From contig JADJOM010000003.1 of NCBI GenBank assembly GCA_016713785.1, positions 2,065,501 to 2,129,500 on the forward strand: a stretch of 64,000 bases of DNA, read 5' to 3'. This document shows, piece by piece, positions 26,163-35,008 of this stretch. Under the pieces are notes generated by a model that saw only the letters and a program-made list of their open reading frames with translations, made no database searches and was not told the origin of the DNA. Position 1 is the first letter of the stretch, and each line of letters starts with the position of its first letter. The position numbers and the translations under genes are program-made. Origin of the DNA: Gemmatimonadota bacterium (lineage in GTDB: Bacteria; Gemmatimonadota; Gemmatimonadetes; Gemmatimonadales; GWC2-71-9).

Positions 26163-26729
26163 TCACCCGCGCGTGACACCCTCCGGCGCCGGGGTCCGCG
26201 CCATGACCAGGCAGAGCCAGGCCCCGAAGCCCAGCGTGAGGAGCAGCACCAGCCCGCTCAGGTCCCGCACCAGCCCCGCGATCGCGAGGTCATGCTGCAG
26301 CACGCCGAAGCGCCCCAGCAGCCAGGTCCAGTCATGGATCGCGTCCTCGCCGAACGAGACCAGGTCGAGGTCGTTGGCGCGCGCGTCGGCGATGTAGCGC
26401 GCCATGTGGGCCAGGCTCGAGGCCAGCCAGGCGCCGGCCGCGGTCAGCCCGAAGTAGTCGCGATGGGAGTAGAGCAGCACGCCCGCCAGCACCGGGATCA
26501 GCACCTGGTTGAGGCTGCCCCCCGCCACGCCCATGAACTGCCCGAGGAACGACCAGAACAGGTGCCCGAACTCGTGCGCGCCGAACGTGATGCCGCCGAA
26601 GAGGCCGCTCGCCTCGGGATCCACCAGCTGGCGCCGGCCGTCCCACGCGAACAGCAGCAGCAGCGGAAGCCGCCACAGCCACCAGCGGCCGGCCGCCCAG
26701 GCCTCGGCCTCAGCGAAGAAGCGTCGCAT
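26163..26729 (-). CDS. Membrane protein with HExxH motif, possible membrane metallopeptidase
   Basis: A 188-aa protein with about four to five hydrophobic helices. The motif FGAHEFGHLFWSFLGQ (HEFGH, about residues 51-55) lies at the start of a helix, as in site-2-protease-like and minimal intramembrane zinc peptidases. A third ligand is not obvious; HDWTW and ASSLAHMARY contain candidate histidines. AAGGA sits eight bases before ATG 26729, and the gene overlaps the 3' end of eutC by 20 bases, so it is almost certainly co-transcribed with eutBC. No known eut gene matches it. Peptidase activity is inferred from the motif only. Confidence 0.75.
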   Translation of the reverse strand: MRRFFAEAEAWAAGRWWLWRLPLLLLFAWDGRRQLVDPEASGLFGGITFGAHEFGHLFWSFLGQFMGVAGGSLNQVLIPVLAGVLLYSHRDYFGLTAAGAWLASSLAHMARYIADARANDLDLVSFGEDAIHDWTWLLGRFGVLQHDLAIAGLVRDLSGLVLLLTLGFGAWLCLVMARTPAPEGVTRG

Positions 26730-27465
26730 CCGAATCGTCCTTGAGGGTCACGCCGGTGATGCACCGGCGCCGCGCCTCCGCCAGCAGCCAGGCGAGCTTT
26801 CGTGCCGCGGCCGGCACCGGCAGGCCGTCGGGCCGGATGTTCGACACGCAGTTGCGGTCGGCGTCGGTGCGGCCGGGCCGCGGGTCATGGGTCAGGTAGG
26901 CGCCGAGGCTGTCGGCGGCCGACAGGCCCGGCCGCTCACCGATCAGCACCAGCACCAGCCGGGCGCCGAGCGCGACGCCGATCGCGTCGCCCAGGGCCAC
27001 CCGGCCCTGCCGCGCCAGCACCGGGGGCGCCAGGGTCCAGCCGTCCCCGGCCAGGGCCCGGGAGAGCAGCTGGACCAGCGGCGCGGCGTGCCGCTCCACC
27101 GCCACCCCGGAGAGGCCGTCGGCGATCACCACCGCCAGGTCCACGCCGCCCGGCGGCGCCGCGGCGGCGAGCACGGCCGACGCCCCCTCCGCGAGGCGAC
27201 GTCCCAGGTCGGGGCGCAGCAGGTAGGTGCCGCGGTCGGGCGCGGCGCTGTCCACCCGCACTGGCGCAGCGCCACCGGCCTGCAGCGCCGCGGCGATGGC
27301 GTCGAGATCCGCGACGTGGTGCACGGCGTCCCGTGCCTGCGCGTGCGCCAGCTGGAAGGCGAGATGCGCCTGAGTGGGCAGGCTGCTCCCCGCCCGGCCC
27401 AGGGCGATCCGCGCCGCGGTGAGCGCGCGGAGCGGCGCCCAGGGATCCGCCGGGGTCAGGCTCAC
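26710..27465 (-). CDS. eutC: Ethanolamine ammonia-lyase small subunit
   Basis: A 251-aa light subunit of the adenosylcobalamin-dependent lyase that splits ethanolamine into acetaldehyde and ammonia. Family blocks seen are ARIALGRAGSSLPT, DLAVVIADGLSGVAVERHA, LVLVLIGERPGLSAADSLGAY, and the cobalamin-near RTDADRNCVSNIRPDGL. The start is GTG 27465, inside the eutB stop (GTGA). Length is slightly shorter than the E. coli protein (about 295 aa) because the N-terminal extension that targets microcompartments is missing. That fits the absence of shell genes nearby. Confidence 0.95.
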   Translation of the reverse strand: MSLTPADPWAPLRALTAARIALGRAGSSLPTQAHLAFQLAHAQARDAVHHVADLDAIAAALQAGGAAPVRVDSAAPDRGTYLLRPDLGRRLAEGASAVLAAAAPPGGVDLAVVIADGLSGVAVERHAAPLVQLLSRALAGDGWTLAPPVLARQGRVALGDAIGVALGARLVLVLIGERPGLSAADSLGAYLTHDPRPGRTDADRNCVSNIRPDGLPVPAAARKLAWLLAEARRRCITGVTLKDDSDATLLR

Positions 27466-28850
27466 CGGGCCAGCGCCGCGATGGCGTCGCCGAGGGGCAG
27501 GGCACGCGGGTTGACCGGCGCCAGGCGGCCCGCCGCGTCGCAGATGCCCATCCGCGCCAGCCAGGCCTCGAACTCGGGCGCCGGCCGCAGGCCCAGCAGC
27601 TGCCGGAGGTACAGGGCGTCATGGAAGCTGGTGCTCTGGTAGCCCAGCATGATGTCGTCCGCGCCGGGCACGCCCATGATGTAGGTGCAGCCGGCGGCGC
27701 CGAGCAGGGTGAGCAGCGCGTCCATGTCGTCCTGGTCGGCCTCGGCGTGGTTGGTGTAGCAGACGTCACAGCCCATCGGCAGGCCGAGCAGCTTGCCGGC
27801 GCAGTGATCCTCGAGCCCGGCGCGGAGGATCTGCTTGCCGTCGTGGAGGTACTCGGGGCCGATGAACCCGACCACGGTGTTCACCAGCAGCGGGTCGAAG
27901 GCGCGGGCCACCGCGTAGGCGCGTATCTCGCAGGTCTGCTGGTCCACCCCGTGGTGGGCCCCGGCGGAGAGCGCGCTCCCCTGCCCCGTCTCGAAGTACA
28001 TCACCTGCCGCCCCACCGTGCCGCGGCCCAGGCCGCGCGCCGCGTCGTGTGCCTCACGCAGCAGCGCGAGCGAGACCCCGAAGCTCGCGTTGGCCGCCTC
28101 GGTGCCCGCGATGGACTGGAACACCAGGTCCACCGGCGCGCCGCGGTGGATCAGGTCGAGCGTGGTGGTCACGTGCGCCAGCACGCAGCTCTGCGCCGGG
28201 AGCGCGAGCCGCAGCCGCAGCGCGTCGAGCATCTCGAGCAGCACCCGGACGGCCTCCGGATCGTCGCTGGCCGGGTTGATGCCGATGACCGCGTCGCCGT
28301 TGCCGTAGAGCAACCCGTCGAGGAGGCTCGCCGCGATGCCGCGCGGGTCGTCGGTGGGGTGATTGGGCTGCAGCCGGGTGGCGAGCCGGCCTTCGAGCCC
28401 GAGCGTGGTGCGGAAGGCGGTGACCACCCGGCACTTGCGCGCCACCAGCACCAGGTCCTGCACCCGCATCAGCTTGGTCACCGCGGCGACCATCTCGGGG
28501 GTGAGGCCCGGCGCGAGGGCGGTCAGCGCGGCCGCGTCGGTGTGGTAGTCGAGCAGCCAGTCACGGAAGCCACCCACCGTCAGGTGCGCCACCGGGCGGA
28601 ACGCCGTCGCGTCATGGCGGTCCACGATGAGGCGGGTGACCTCGTCGGTCTCGTAGGGAATGACCGCCTCGTTGAGGAAGGCGGTGAGCGGCAGGTCGGC
28701 GAGCGCGAGCTGCGCCGCCACCCGTTCCTCCGCGCTCGCCGCGGCGAGGCCGGCCAGCTCGTCGCCGGAGCGGCGTGGCGTGGCGCGGGCCAGCAGGGTG
28801 CGGAGGTCGGCGAAGCGGTAGCGGGTGCCGCCGACCGAGTGGGTGTGCAT
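27462..28850 (-). CDS. eutB: Ethanolamine ammonia-lyase large subunit
   Basis: A 462-aa TIM-barrel subunit that holds ethanolamine and the corrin ring. Diagnostic blocks include LPLTAFLNEAVIPYETDEVTR, GNGDAVIGINPASDD, HVTTTLDLIHRGAPVDLVFQSIAGTE, MYFETGQGSALSAGAHHGVDQQT and MGCDVCYTNHAEADQDD. All are in E. coli order, and length is normal (about 453 aa). A purine-rich GGGAGA lies 11-16 bases before ATG 28850. No reactivase eutA, transporter or aldehyde dehydrogenase gene is adjacent. Confidence 0.96.
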   Translation of the reverse strand: MHTHSVGGTRYRFADLRTLLARATPRRSGDELAGLAAASAEERVAAQLALADLPLTAFLNEAVIPYETDEVTRLIVDRHDATAFRPVAHLTVGGFRDWLLDYHTDAAALTALAPGLTPEMVAAVTKLMRVQDLVLVARKCRVVTAFRTTLGLEGRLATRLQPNHPTDDPRGIAASLLDGLLYGNGDAVIGINPASDDPEAVRVLLEMLDALRLRLALPAQSCVLAHVTTTLDLIHRGAPVDLVFQSIAGTEAANASFGVSLALLREAHDAARGLGRGTVGRQVMYFETGQGSALSAGAHHGVDQQTCEIRAYAVARAFDPLLVNTVVGFIGPEYLHDGKQILRAGLEDHCAGKLLGLPMGCDVCYTNHAEADQDDMDALLTLLGAAGCTYIMGVPGADDIMLGYQSTSFHDALYLRQLLGLRPAPEFEAWLARMGICDAAGRLAPVNPRALPLGDAIAALAR

Positions 28851-28961
28851 CGCCGTGGAGTCTCCCGGGGTGGACCGCGCGCGCCACCGGCGCGCCTCAA
28901 GGATGGGCCGCGAGGGGGATCGCCGTCAATCGAGGGCTCGCGCCCCGCCCCGGGCGGTGGC

Positions 28962-28967
28962 TACCTT
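28962..28967 (+). promoter_or_regulatory. -10 element TACCTT upstream of the GH20 gene
   Basis: TACCTT lies about 30 bases upstream of GTG 28998, so the transcript would carry a short leader with a GAG ribosome binding site. No -35 is recognised. Confidence 0.4.
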
Positions 28968-28997
28968 CCCCGGCAATTCCCTCCCCCGAGAGCACCC

Positions 28998-31010
28998 GTG
29001 TCCCGTGCCGCCCTGCTGCTCCTCTCGCTCGCCGCGCTGCCCGCCACCGCCCAGGCCCCCGGCGCCCTGATGCCGCTGCCCGTGCAGCTGCGCTGGGACC
29101 CAGGCGTGCTGCCGCTCGACTCGACCCTGACCGCCCGCGTCGTGGCCAGCCCCGACGATCGGCTGGAGCGCGGACTGGCCCGCGCGCTGGGCCGCCTCGG
29201 CCGGCGCATCGGGCAGCGGGTGGCCACCGGCGCGGGCACCGATCCCGCCGCGCGGCTGGTGGTGACGGTGGCGAGTCCCGGCCAGGCGGTCCAGACCCCG
29301 GACGAGGACGAGTCCTACGACCTCAGGATCACCCCCGAGCGCATCGAGCTCACGGCCCCGACGACGGTGGGCGCCCTGCGCGGGCTGGAAACCCTGCTGC
29401 AGCTGGTGGCCCCCGCCCCGGGCGGGTTCCAGCTCCCGGCGGCGACCATCACCGACCGGCCCCGCTTCCGGTGGCGCGGGCTGCTGCTCGACACCAGCCG
29501 CCACTTCATGCCGCCCGCGGTGGTCAAGCGCACGCTCGACGGCATGGCGGTGGTCAAGCTCAACGTGCTGCACTGGCACCTCTCCGACGACCAGGGCTTC
29601 CGGGTGGAGAGCCTCCGGCATCCGCGGCTGCACCAGGCGGGGTCCGACGGCCTCTACTACACCCAGCAGGAGCTCCGGGAAATCGTGGCCTACGCCCGCG
29701 ATCGCGGCATCCGCGTGGTCCCCGAGTTCGACATCCCCGGCCACGCCACCAGCTGGTTCGTGGGGTACCCCGAATTCGCCAGCGCGCCGGGCCCCTACAC
29801 CATCGAACGGCGCTTCGGGGTCTTCGAGCCGACCTTCGACCCGACCCGGGAAGAGACCTACGCGTTCATCGACAGCTTCATCGGCGAGATGACCACGCTC
29901 TTCCCTGACCCGTACTGGCACATCGGCGGTGACGAGGTCGACCCGACGCAGTGGAACCAGAACCCCCGCATCCAGCGCTTCAGGCGCACCCGGAACCTGC
30001 GCGACAACGAGGCGCTGCAGGCCCACTTCAACGAGCGGCTCGGCCGGATCCTGACGAAGTATCACCGCCGCATGGTGGGCTGGGACGAGATCCTGCACTC
30101 CACCCTCCCCTCCGGCACCGTGATCCAGTCGTGGCGCGGTACGGAGTACCTCGGCCAGGCCGCCCGGCAGGGGCTGCGCGGCATCCTCTCGGCGCCGTAC
30201 TACCTGGACCACATGCGGACGGCGGCGGAGGTCTACGTGGTGGACCCGCTCCCGTCCGGCCTCAAGCTTACCGCCGAGGAGGAAGCGAACATCCTTGGCG
30301 CCGAGGCCTGCATGTGGGCCGAGCAGGTGGGAGCGGAGACGGTCGACTCGCGCATCTGGCCGCGCATGGCGGCGCTGGCCGAGCGCTTCTGGAGCGCCGC
30401 GAGCGTGCGGGACGTGCCGGACATGTATCGCCGGCTCTCCCAGGTGAGCCTGGAGCTGGAACGGGTGGGACTCACCCAGGAGGGCCACACTGCGCGCATG
30501 CTCCGCCAGCTCACCGGGCGACGGGACAACCCGCTGCTCGAGGCGCTGCTCACCGCCACGATGCCGCCGAGCTTCGGGCAGCGGGCCCAGCTGCAGCGGC
30601 CCATCCAGTCCACGCCGCTCACCCGCCTGGTCGACGCCGCGCGGCCCGATCCCTGGCTCCGCTCCCGGTTGGAGCAGCAGGCGCGGCGGGTGGTCGCCGA
30701 TCCCGCCGGGGCCGTCGAGGCGCGCGCGGAGCTGCAGGGGGCCTTCGCGGGGTGGCAGACCCTCGGCGCGGCGATCCGCGCCCTCGCGGACACCGTGCCG
30801 CTCGCGGCGGACGGCATCCCGGCCGCGGTGGCGATGGGTGAGCTGGGACGACTCGGCCAGGAGGCGCTCGATCGCCGGGGCGCGGGCGGCAGCGACGGGG
30901 CCTGGGGGGCGGCCGCGCTGGCGCGGCTCGACAGCCTGGCCCAGCCGCAGGGCCTGCTGCGGCTGGCGGGCGTGGACGCGGTGCGGACCCTGGTGCGGGG
31001 AACGCCCTAG
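28998..31010 (+). CDS. GH20 beta-N-acetylhexosaminidase
   Basis: A 670-aa secreted enzyme starting at GTG 28998 with signal AALLLLSLAALPATAQA. A non-catalytic N-terminal GH20b domain is followed by the catalytic barrel: FRWRGLLLDTSRHFMP, LNVLHWHLSDDQGFR, VVPEFDIPGHATSW, and the catalytic Asp-Glu pair in HIGGDEVDP (about residues 307-315). VIQSWRGTEYLG, EACMWAEQV and the C-terminal helices complete the family pattern. It releases GlcNAc or GalNAc from the non-reducing end of glycans in the periplasm, the expected downstream step to the GH18 enzyme. The gene runs divergently from eutB. Confidence 0.95.
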   Translation: MSRAALLLLSLAALPATAQAPGALMPLPVQLRWDPGVLPLDSTLTARVVASPDDRLERGLARALGRLGRRIGQRVATGAGTDPAARLVVTVASPGQAVQTPDEDESYDLRITPERIELTAPTTVGALRGLETLLQLVAPAPGGFQLPAATITDRPRFRWRGLLLDTSRHFMPPAVVKRTLDGMAVVKLNVLHWHLSDDQGFRVESLRHPRLHQAGSDGLYYTQQELREIVAYARDRGIRVVPEFDIPGHATSWFVGYPEFASAPGPYTIERRFGVFEPTFDPTREETYAFIDSFIGEMTTLFPDPYWHIGGDEVDPTQWNQNPRIQRFRRTRNLRDNEALQAHFNERLGRILTKYHRRMVGWDEILHSTLPSGTVIQSWRGTEYLGQAARQGLRGILSAPYYLDHMRTAAEVYVVDPLPSGLKLTAEEEANILGAEACMWAEQVGAETVDSRIWPRMAALAERFWSAASVRDVPDMYRRLSQVSLELERVGLTQEGHTARMLRQLTGRRDNPLLEALLTATMPPSFGQRAQLQRPIQSTPLTRLVDAARPDPWLRSRLEQQARRVVADPAGAVEARAELQGAFAGWQTLGAAIRALADTVPLAADGIPAAVAMGELGRLGQEALDRRGAGGSDGAWGAAALARLDSLAQPQGLLRLAGVDAVRTLVRGTP

Positions 31011-31060
31011 CCTGAGGATGGCAGCGGCCGCCGCCGCGCGAGCGTCGGCGCAGCCCCGCG

Positions 31061-32401
31061 CTACTCGCCGACGATGGGCCAGGGCTCCCAGCTCGTCCAC
31101 CGCCCGCGGGTGAAGTCCGGAACCTCCTGCGGCTTGCCCTGCCGCGCCACCGAGCGCACGCTCAGCTCCACCATCGAGGACAGCGCCGCCGCATCGTACA
31201 CGTTGGCGTCGGTCGGCAGCCCGGCGCGGAGGCAGGCGATCAGCCGGTAGTCCTCGAGGAAGTCCATCCCGCCGTGCCCCCGGTCCATCTGCTGGATCTT
31301 CTCCGAGCGCCACAGCGGGTGGTCGAACTCCGGGTAGTACTGCTCGGCGTCCTCCCACCCGTGCCCCGCGCTGCGGCCCTCGAGGTGCACCCGGTGGGGC
31401 CATCCGCTCACGATCCCCCGGGTTCCCTGCAGCAGCTGCAGCCGGCTGTAGGGCCGGGGGTTGTTGGTGTTGTGGGCCAGGTAGATCGTCCGCCCCCGCG
31501 CGGTCTGGATCAGGCTCACGTTCTGGTCGCCCAGGACATAGCGCTCGGTCCGGCGCGGGTCATCGGCGGGGAGATGCTCCTCGCGCCACGCCTGCAGCCC
31601 GCGGCTGGGCGAGCTCATCGAGCTGATCCGGAGAAAGCGGTCACCCCGGTTGATGTCCATGCAGTTCGCCACCGGGCCAAGGCCGTGGGTGGGATAGAGG
31701 TTGCCGTTGTGGGTGGTGGACCAGGCCCGGCGCCACAGCCCCTCGCCCTCGGTGGAGAACTTGATGCCGCGGAGGTCGTGCAGGTACGCGGCCTCCCCGT
31801 GGAGCACCTCGCCCAGCAGCCCCTGGCGGACCAGGTGCAGCGCCATGAGCTCGAACCGGTCGTAGTTGCAGTTCTCCATCATCACGCAGTGGCGCTGGTA
31901 CTTCTCCGCCGCCTCCACCAGGGCCCAGCAATCGTCCACGCTCATGGCCGCGGGCACCTCGGTGGCGGCGTGCTTGCCGTGGCGGAGCGCCGCGAGCAGC
32001 ACCGGGACGTGCCACTCCCACGGGGTCGCCGTGTACACCAGGTCGAGCTCGGCCTCGGCGCACATCCGCTCGAAGTCGCGCGGTCCGCGGGTGTAGAGCG
32101 CCGGGGCGGGCTGGCCGGCGGCCACCACCGTCTCGCTGGCGCGCCGGGCGTGCGCCTCACGGATGTCGCACACCGCCCGGAGCTCCACCCCCTCCAGGGC
32201 CAGCAGGTTCTCCACGTGGACCGACCCCATTCCCCCCACCCCGACGAACCCCACGCGGACCCGGTCCAGGGGCGGTGCGCGGAACGGCGCGGCGGGGCCG
32301 GGGTGCGGCGGCGCGGGCGGCAGGATCCGGGGGAGGTTGCCCCCCAGGGCCAGGGCGGCGCCGGCACGGACAACGTCTCGACGGGTAGGGTCGGCGGTCA
32401 T
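31061..32401 (-). CDS. Gfo/Idh/MocA oxidoreductase, GH109-type glycosidase
   Basis: A 446-aa protein with a twin-arginine signal (TRRDVVRAGAALALGGN). The Rossmann motif GFVGVGGMGSVH lies near residues 50-61. ENCNYDRFELMALHLVRQGLLGEV and HGEAAYLHDLRG match the GH109 alpha-N-acetylgalactosaminidase block closely. GH109 enzymes use tightly bound NAD in a redox-elimination mechanism to remove terminal GalNAc. Tat export means a folded, NAD-loaded enzyme in the periplasm. It faces the GH20 gene tail to tail and fits an amino-sugar theme. Confidence 0.9.
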   Translation of the reverse strand: MTADPTRRDVVRAGAALALGGNLPRILPPAPPHPGPAAPFRAPPLDRVRVGFVGVGGMGSVHVENLLALEGVELRAVCDIREAHARRASETVVAAGQPAPALYTRGPRDFERMCAEAELDLVYTATPWEWHVPVLLAALRHGKHAATEVPAAMSVDDCWALVEAAEKYQRHCVMMENCNYDRFELMALHLVRQGLLGEVLHGEAAYLHDLRGIKFSTEGEGLWRRAWSTTHNGNLYPTHGLGPVANCMDINRGDRFLRISSMSSPSRGLQAWREEHLPADDPRRTERYVLGDQNVSLIQTARGRTIYLAHNTNNPRPYSRLQLLQGTRGIVSGWPHRVHLEGRSAGHGWEDAEQYYPEFDHPLWRSEKIQQMDRGHGGMDFLEDYRLIACLRAGLPTDANVYDAAALSSMVELSVRSVARQGKPQEVPDFTRGRWTSWEPWPIVGE

Positions 32402-32488
32402 GGATGCGGGGGCTGGGGTGGGTGGACCGGGCCGGGTGGCGCCGGCGTGCGGAGTCCGCGGCCTTCCGCGTCTCCCGCGCTGTCAGTA

Positions 32489-32545
32489 ACTCTAGACGGT
32501 CGGGGCCCCCGGGAAATAGCCCCGGACGCCCGGGGGTGCTAGAAT
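32489..32545. promoter_or_regulatory. Divergent promoter region between GH109 and kinase genes
   Basis: On the plus strand TGCTAGAAT (32537-32545) is an extended -10 for the kinase gene. On the minus strand TAGAGT (32494-32489) is a candidate -10 for the GH109 gene. Between them CCCCCGGG (32506-32513) and CCCGGGGG (32529-32536) form an 8-bp inverted repeat around a 15-base core, a possible operator touching the plus-strand -10. Confidence 0.5.
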
Positions 32546-32602
32546 CCCGATCCGGCCGGCGGCCCTCGCCGCCCTCCTTCATAGCCCATCGCCCGGTTCC
32601 TG

Positions 32603-34543
32603 ATGTCCGTGACCTCCGCCTGCCATCGCTGTCAGACGCCACTCGATTCCGGGGCCCGGTTCTGCCAGGTCTGCGGCTTGAGCGTGTCGGGCGAGCAGAC
32701 GGCCCCGCTGCCGACCCTGACCCAGGTGCTGCAGCAGGCCACGCTCGGGGAGTACGAGGTGCTCCGGGAGATCGGCCAGGGTGGCATGGCCACGGTGTTC
32801 CTGGCCCACGAGATCGCGCTGGCGCGGAAGGTGGCGATCAAGGTGATGTCGCCCCAGTTGGTCCACGGGGCGGACATGATCGAGCGGTTCAAGCGCGAGG
32901 CGCGCACCGCGGCCAGCCTCAACCACCCGCACATCATCCCGATCTACGCCGTGCGCGAGTCGCAGCACGTGCTGTATTTCGTGATGAAGTACGTGCAGGG
33001 CCGGCCGCTCGACGCCATCCTCCGCGACGTCGGCCCGCTCCCCTTCCCGATGGTGCGCTCCATCCTGGCCGACATCGGCTCGGCGCTCGACTACGCCCAT
33101 CGCCAGGGCGTCATCCACCGCGACGTGAAGCCGGGGAACATCCTCATCGACGAGGAGGGGTTCGCGGTCATCACCGACTTCGGGATCGCCAAGGCGGCGC
33201 AGGGCGAGACGCTCACCCGCAGCGGCACCACGGTGGGCACGCCGAGTTACCTCTCCCCCGAGGCCTGCTCGGGGGAGTCCACCGGCCCCGCGGCCGACCA
33301 GTATTCGCTGGGCATCGTCGGCTACGAGATGATCACCGGCCAGCTGCCGTTCAGCGCCGAGTCGAGCCTGGGGATGATGTATGCCCAGGTGCACGCGCCG
33401 CCGCGCCCCAGCGAGCACCTGCGGCCCGACTGCCCGCGCGACCTGCGCGATTCCATCATGCGGATGCTGGAGAAGGCGCCCGCCGACCGCTTCCCCACGC
33501 TCAAGGAGGCGGGGGCCGCGATCTCGGGCGCCCGCATCTCGGGCCGGACCGGCGACGGGCTCACCAGCACCGACGAGCACGTGCGCAGCCACATCGGCCT
33601 GCTCGCGGTCGCGCGGCCCGGCCGCCCGGTGGGCGAGGCGCGCGCCACGCCCGCGAGCCCCGCCCCGCTTGCGCGCGTGCCCCCGAGCACCCGGACCATG
33701 GCCCGGCAGCGGCGGGTGCAGTTCACCCGGGTGCTGGGCGGCCTCTTCCTGGCCGGGCTGGGCGCGGTGGCCGCGATCCTCGCGGTGCGCGGCCAGCTGA
33801 GCCAGGTGCCGGTGGCCGATTCGCTCCCGCCGCCGCGTGACACCCTGGCCGCCCGGATGGACAGCCTGCTCATCGTGGCGCGCGGCCGGGCGGAGTACGC
33901 CCGGGAGGTGGCGGTGACCGGCGGGGCCAGCGCGGCCGCGATCGCCGCGGGCGACTCGATCCGGCTCCTCGCCGACTCCCTCGCGGCGCTGGGCCAGAAG
34001 CCGGAGGCCGCGGTGCTGCTGGAGCGGGCCGCCAACCTCTGGAGCGTGGCCACCCCCGTGCCGCAGGCCGCGGCGCCGGCCGAATCCACCCCGCCGCGCC
34101 GCCCCGGTCCCACCCCCGCCCGCCCCGGCACTCCACCGGTGGTGCCGCGCCCCGGCACCACCACGCGGGCGGACTCCCTGGGCGCCAGCGGCCAGCCGGT
34201 GTCCGACTCGGTGGCGGTGGTCCGCTTCTACCTGGAGCTGCAGCAGGCCATCCGCTCCCGCCAGCTCGGCGAGGTGCGGCGCCTGCTGCCCAACATGACC
34301 GAGTCCGAGGAGCGCGACTGGCGCGGCATCCTCGAGGATGATCGCACCACCCGGATCGAGGCGCTGTACGAGGTGCGCACCGTCAGCCGGACCGAGGATG
34401 TGGTCTACGCCCGGGTGAAGGAGATCCTCACCCTGGTCCGCCAGAACGGGAAGATCGAGAAGAAACGCGACCGGCTCCTCTGGACCCAGCTGACCCTGGG
34501 CCCGCAGGGGTGGCGCCAGATCCGCGCGGAGAAAGCCCCCTGA
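32603..34543 (+). CDS. Receptor-type serine/threonine protein kinase with N-terminal zinc ribbon
   Basis: A 646-aa kinase. Residues 7-24 form a zinc ribbon (C7xxC10...C21xxC24). The kinase domain (about 51-310) has the glycine loop IGQGGMATV, Lys in VAIKVM, the catalytic loop VIHRDVKPGNILI (about 170-182) and DFGIAKA, so it is expected to be active. A transmembrane helix (VLGGLFLAGLGAVAAILAV, about 378-396) is followed by a Pro-rich 250-residue extracytoplasmic part ending in a helical domain. The PASTA repeats of PknB are missing. It is probably a membrane sensor with a novel ligand-binding tail. Confidence 0.93.
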   Translation: MSVTSACHRCQTPLDSGARFCQVCGLSVSGEQTAPLPTLTQVLQQATLGEYEVLREIGQGGMATVFLAHEIALARKVAIKVMSPQLVHGADMIERFKREARTAASLNHPHIIPIYAVRESQHVLYFVMKYVQGRPLDAILRDVGPLPFPMVRSILADIGSALDYAHRQGVIHRDVKPGNILIDEEGFAVITDFGIAKAAQGETLTRSGTTVGTPSYLSPEACSGESTGPAADQYSLGIVGYEMITGQLPFSAESSLGMMYAQVHAPPRPSEHLRPDCPRDLRDSIMRMLEKAPADRFPTLKEAGAAISGARISGRTGDGLTSTDEHVRSHIGLLAVARPGRPVGEARATPASPAPLARVPPSTRTMARQRRVQFTRVLGGLFLAGLGAVAAILAVRGQLSQVPVADSLPPPRDTLAARMDSLLIVARGRAEYAREVAVTGGASAAAIAAGDSIRLLADSLAALGQKPEAAVLLERAANLWSVATPVPQAAAPAESTPPRRPGPTPARPGTPPVVPRPGTTTRADSLGASGQPVSDSVAVVRFYLELQQAIRSRQLGEVRRLLPNMTESEERDWRGILEDDRTTRIEALYEVRTVSRTEDVVYARVKEILTLVRQNGKIEKKRDRLLWTQLTLGPQGWRQIRAEKAP

Positions 34544-34962
34544 TGCCCATGCCACCGTTCCACCTCGCCTTTCCGGTGCACGACCTGGCCGCCGCCCGCG
34601 CCTTCTACGGCGGGCTCCTGGGCTGCGCCGAAGGCCGCAGCTCCGAACACTGGGTGGACTTCGATTTCCATGGGCACCAGGTGGTGGCGCACCTCTCGCC
34701 CGCGGAGGCCCGCCCCGCCGCCGCCAACCAGGTGGATGGGAAGGACGTGCCGGTCCGGCACTTCGGCGTGATCCTCGACTGGGACGCATGGCACGCGCTG
34801 GCCGATCGGCTCCGGGCGGCCGGCGTGCGCTTCATCATCGAACCCGGCATCCGCTTCCAGGGCCAGGTGGGTGAGCAGGCCACGATGTTCCTCCTCGACC
34901 CCTCCGGCAACGCGCTCGAGTTCAAGACCTTCCGCGACATGAGCCGGATCTTCGCGCGTTGA
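34543..34962 (+). CDS. VOC-family (glyoxalase/dioxygenase-fold) protein
   Basis: A 139-aa single-domain protein. It begins FHLAFPVHDLAAARAFYGGLLGC (His in strand 1), contains HFGVILDWDAWHALADRL in the second module, and ends FLLDPSGNALEFKTF with the usual Glu metal ligand. The two beta-alpha-beta-beta-beta modules are typical of the vicinal-oxygen-chelate fold. The substrate is unknown. The ATG overlaps the kinase stop by one base (TGATG), so the two genes are translationally coupled. Confidence 0.9.
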   Translation: MPMPPFHLAFPVHDLAAARAFYGGLLGCAEGRSSEHWVDFDFHGHQVVAHLSPAEARPAAANQVDGKDVPVRHFGVILDWDAWHALADRLRAAGVRFIIEPGIRFQGQVGEQATMFLLDPSGNALEFKTFRDMSRIFAR

Positions 34963-35008
34963 CCCGGCGTCCCGTCGCGTCGTGCCTCCCCTCGCCAGGA
35001 CCGCGCCC

